NCBI GenBank assembly: GCA_017963105.1 | Contig: JAGCTY010000049.1 | Span: forward strand, 1 to 35,501 | Source: Lentisphaeria bacterium | Lineage (GTDB): Bacteria > Verrucomicrobiota > Lentisphaeria > Victivallales > UBA1829 | Reading direction: 5' to 3' | DNA length: 35,501 nt | Part shown: one piece after another, positions 33,456 to 35,501 of the stretch | Layout: each line of letters starts with the position of its first letter | Numbering within the stretch: position 1 is the first letter of the stretch | The notes under the pieces: generated by a model | Database searches by the model: none | Seen by the model: the letters and a program-made list of their open reading frames with translations, nothing else | Told to the model about the DNA's origin: nothing | Position numbers and translations under genes: made by a program

Positions 33456-34916
33456 CTACTCGTGGAAGACGATGGCCTCGAACACCGTGAAGGAAGCGCC
33501 TTCGCGCCAGGCGTCCGGCGGGAGTCCGGCCTTCATCGAGAGGTGGGTGAGCGTTTCCTTGATGCCCCAGCCCTGTTCCGGTGCGACCTGCGGGAGGAAA
33601 ACCGCGGAGCGTCCGTTTTTGGACAGGGTCATGCCGTGGCGTCCGATCACGATGTCGCGCCAGCCGCCGACGGGGACGGCGGGCGTAAGGGCGGAGATCT
33701 CGATCTCGACATCGGTGAATTCCTGCGCGGTGAGCGGGAGGAACCTCGGATCGCGGAAGGCGGCATCGACGGCGCGGCCGAGGACGGCCTTCCAAAGGGG
33801 ACGGAACGGCTGGATTTCGCCGATGCAGCCTCGCAGACGGTGGTTCTGCCTGAGGCTGAGCGTCACGAACGCGCCCATGTTTTTGCGGAGCGCGGGGGAG
33901 AGCTCGTCCGGATTCACGCCGAGGGCCTCCGCCGTGGGGATCATGCGCGTGTCAATGGCGTACTGAATGGCGCGGCGGGCGAGATCCAGCAGAAAACTCT
34001 TATCGCCGGAGGAAAGTCCTTCGGGATCGGCTTCCGCATCGTCCCCGTTCCGGACCGGCGCGGGCGGGTATTCCGCATGGAACCCGATGGAGCAATAACA
34101 GACGAACCGGGAAAAGTCGCGGGATTCGTCCGAACTTGTGGCGTAATGGAGCACGCGGCCGGAGCAGCGGTCCGGAAGCATCCGCAGCGCCGCGCGGATC
34201 GGCTCGCGTCCGCAGATGGTCGCGCCGGATTCGTCCACGATCCGCTCGAACCGCGCCGTGTCGCCAAGGCGGATGGCATCGGCGGCGTCGAGGTTGAGCG
34301 CGCGCGTTTTCTCCTCGGTGTCCTGCGGGAAGGGTTCGTAGTCGAAGTCGCGTCCGTAGTGGATGAAGTCGGAGCTGACGACCAAAAGCACGTCATCCGC
34401 GAGGTGCGGTTTCAGCGCGGCGGCCAGGGCGTCGGCGGCACGTGAACTCAGGGTGCCGACGATAACCGGCAGGAGCCTGAAGTCGCCGAGGCGGTGCTGA
34501 AGGAACGGATACTGTATCTGCGTGCTGTGTTCGAGCCTGTGCACGCCGTCGTCCCCGCGGAACATCGCGTTCCCGAGCAGGGCGTCGCGCATGGCCGTGT
34601 CCAGCGGGATCGTCCCGAGCGGAGTGGAGACGGCGTCGGACATCGGCACGACTGCGAGGTCGCGGATGCCGTACCGGTGGCTCGGCGCCAGCAGGATCAC
34701 GCGGCGGATATTCTCCCGGTCGATCGCGGCGTACGCATAACCGGCGGTCGGCCCGGAATACGGATAGCCGGCGTGCGGCACGACGATCACGTTGTACGGC
34801 TTTTCCGGCACGGGACACGGCGCCAGGAACGAGTCGATCATGGCTTTGAGGCGAACAGGGTCGCCGGGATACCACGAGCCGGCGATGGTCGATGCGAGAA
34901 TCTGCGAGGCGGACAT
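33456..34916 (-). CDS. MEMO-AMMECR1 fusion (AmmeMemoRadiSam proteins B and A)
   Basis: A 486-residue soluble fusion. Residues 1-285 are a MEMO-family domain related to extradiol dioxygenases. H48 (VVPHAGYPYSG), H80 (LAPSHRYG) and C235 (TICGREP) sit at almost the same positions as H49, H81 and C244 of human MEMO1, which bind metal. EHSTQIQYPFL and SSDFIHYG are also family blocks. Residues about 300-486 are an AMMECR1 domain with the hallmark LRGCIGEI (361-368) and a PEQGW motif. In many bacteria and archaea these two occur with a radical SAM enzyme, but none is in this window. The molecular role is unknown. The ATG has AAGGAA upstream and a candidate promoter at 34961-34988. Confidence 0.93.
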   Translation of the reverse strand: MSASQILASTIAGSWYPGDPVRLKAMIDSFLAPCPVPEKPYNVIVVPHAGYPYSGPTAGYAYAAIDRENIRRVILLAPSHRYGIRDLAVVPMSDAVSTPLGTIPLDTAMRDALLGNAMFRGDDGVHRLEHSTQIQYPFLQHRLGDFRLLPVIVGTLSSRAADALAAALKPHLADDVLLVVSSDFIHYGRDFDYEPFPQDTEEKTRALNLDAADAIRLGDTARFERIVDESGATICGREPIRAALRMLPDRCSGRVLHYATSSDESRDFSRFVCYCSIGFHAEYPPAPVRNGDDAEADPEGLSSGDKSFLLDLARRAIQYAIDTRMIPTAEALGVNPDELSPALRKNMGAFVTLSLRQNHRLRGCIGEIQPFRPLWKAVLGRAVDAAFRDPRFLPLTAQEFTDVEIEISALTPAVPVGGWRDIVIGRHGMTLSKNGRSAVFLPQVAPEQGWGIKETLTHLSMKAGLPPDAWREGASFTVFEAIVFHE

Positions 34917-34960
34917 GTAATGAGTTCCTTCCGTGAAGCGGGTGAAATCTGTTCACCAAA

Positions 34961-34988
34961 AACATATCACAGGTTTCGGGAAATGCAA
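34961..34988 (-). promoter_or_regulatory. Candidate promoter of the MEMO-AMMECR1/membrane/TPR cluster
   Basis: Minus strand: -35 TTGCAT (34983-34988), 16-base spacer, -10 TATGTT (34961-34966). The leader is about 40 bases. Confidence 0.5.
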
Positions 34989-35169
34989 GCGGAAAAACGC
35001 AAATGCGGGAGGACAGGACCTCAACGGATACCGTGCATCGCTTCGCAACTGCACACAGCGCATCGCATGAAAAAGAGTCTTTTCCCCGTACGCGTTACGC
35101 TGTCGACACATCGTCTCCGGAGCCCGGAACCTCCGTGCAAAGGAAAGCGGAGGAGCAGGCGGAAAAATC

Positions 35170-35204
35170 AAAAAAGCCAACCGGACCGTGCGGCGATCCG
35201 GTTG
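35170..35204 (-). terminator. Terminator of the Gly/Met-rich protein gene
   Basis: Perfect 8-base stem CAACCGGA (35178-35185) with TCCGGTTG (35197-35204), extended by a G-C pair at the base, 11-base loop, followed on the minus strand by six T and further T-rich sequence. It lies 40 bases after the stop at 35244. Confidence 0.92.
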
Positions 35205-35243
35205 ACTTCATTTTCATGTCAGGTCGGGAGGACCCGACTCGGA

Positions 35244-35501
35244 TTACTTGGACTCGCTGTCGGTGAGCTTCTTCTGCAGATCGCGCATTTTCTCGCGATA
35301 AGCAGCGGGATCCTTCTGACGGAGTTCCTGAGCAGCCTTGTATTCATCCGGGAACTTTTCCTGGATCTGGCTGACCGTGCTGACAGTGGCGCCGCCGCCC
35401 TGCTGTCCGCCCATGCCGCCGCCGAAGCCGCCCATGCCGCCGGGCATACCGCCGCCCATGCCGCCGGGCATACCGCCGCCGAAGCCGCCCATGCCGCCGC
35501 C
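35244..35501 (-). CDS. C-terminal part of a Gly/Met-rich protein
   Basis: Only the last 85 residues are in view; the start lies beyond the right edge. The visible part begins with Gly/Met repeats (units GGMGG, GGMPGGMGG, GGFGGGMGG) followed by a charged helical tail (VSQIQEKFPDEYKAAQELRQ, then KDPAAYREKMRDLQKKL). The tail has a coiled-coil-like spacing and ends in DSESK. No family was recognised. Internal ATG codons in the repeat could be mistaken for starts, but no Shine-Dalgarno stands before them and the frame is open to the edge. It ends at a strong terminator. Confidence 0.75.
   Translation of the reverse strand, partial: GGGMGGFGGGMPGGMGGGMPGGMGGFGGGMGGQQGGGATVSTVSQIQEKFPDEYKAAQELRQKDPAAYREKMRDLQKKLTDSESK

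Larger units (their letters stand above)
34917..35243. other. Intergenic region between the Gly/Met-rich gene and the MEMO-AMMECR1 gene
   Basis: This 327-base gap holds the MEMO-AMMECR1 promoter at its left and the terminator of the right-hand gene at its right. In the middle (about 34990-35165) I see no gene, no strong inverted repeat and no tRNA-like fold. A plus-strand frame (35003-35266) overlaps the terminator and has no Shine-Dalgarno or recognisable sequence. Confidence 0.6.

Noticed and set aside
33340-33795. Upstream extension of the type I membrane protein frame into the AMMECR1 region
   Set aside because: The extension mirrors AMMECR1 codons; the signal peptide begins at the ATG at 33339.
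35003-35266. Plus-strand frame in the right intergenic region
   Set aside because: It runs through the terminator of the minus-strand gene, and shows no Shine-Dalgarno and no recognisable sequence.
1-35501. tRNA, rRNA and insertion sequences
   Set aside because: I looked for T-loop-like GTTCGAATCC patterns, rRNA blocks and transposase motifs; the few T-loop look-alikes lie inside coding regions and lack a cloverleaf.

Overview
The window reads as chromosomal DNA of a GC-rich Gram-negative bacterium, most plausibly a Lentisphaerota (Victivallis-like) member of the PVC group. The reasons are LpxA (lipid A synthesis), a pseudopilin-like protein of the kind abundant in that phylum, an anaerobe-type 2-hydroxyacyl-CoA dehydratase/activase protein, a Na+/H+-pumping pyrophosphatase, and starch and sugar enzymes. 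The taxonomic call is inference from gene content and was not tested. Every gene I can support lies on the minus strand, so transcription runs from high to low coordinates. The long plus-strand reading frames are mirror shadows of these genes.

Layout from the right edge (transcription order). A Gly/Met-rich protein enters from beyond position 35501 and ends at a strong terminator near 35190. A three-gene cluster follows: a MEMO-AMMECR1 fusion, a small one-span membrane protein and a large TPR protein (34916 to 30317). Next is a zinc-type ABC importer in the order binding protein, ATPase, permease (30139 to 27287), with His/Asp-rich metal-binding stretches in both the binding protein and the ATPase. 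A housekeeping run tig-clpP-clpX-eda-prfB (27040 to 21711) starts at a near-ideal promoter and ends at a terminator. A single-gene unit (21509 to 19362) encodes a fused ATPase activator and HgdB-like dehydratase. Then manA-like and argS; then lpxA, a lipoprotein, a two-domain glycogen debranching enzyme, lepA and lepB, closely packed (16207 to 7276).

From about 7.2 to 3.2 kb there is an accessory pocket: a HicA/HicB toxin-antitoxin pair with a palindromic operator, a sugar aminotransferase, a Bro-N antirepressor-like protein, a TIGR04076 protein and a pseudopilin-like protein. The left end holds a secreted GH97 glycosidase and the N-terminal part of a membrane pyrophosphatase cut by the window edge.

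Many transcription units share one promoter form: TTGAAA or TTGTTT-like -35, a 16-17 bp spacer and TATATT-like -10, often preceded by GGGG or GGTG. The strongest candidates for unusual biology are the fused activase/dehydratase with an extra four-cysteine motif, the mannose-6-phosphate-isomerase-like protein lacking two of three expected zinc ligands, the HicA-like toxin without its usual histidine, the doubled His-rich design of the zinc importer, and the MEMO-AMMECR1/membrane/TPR cluster. I saw no CRISPR array, insertion sequence, rRNA or tRNA gene.
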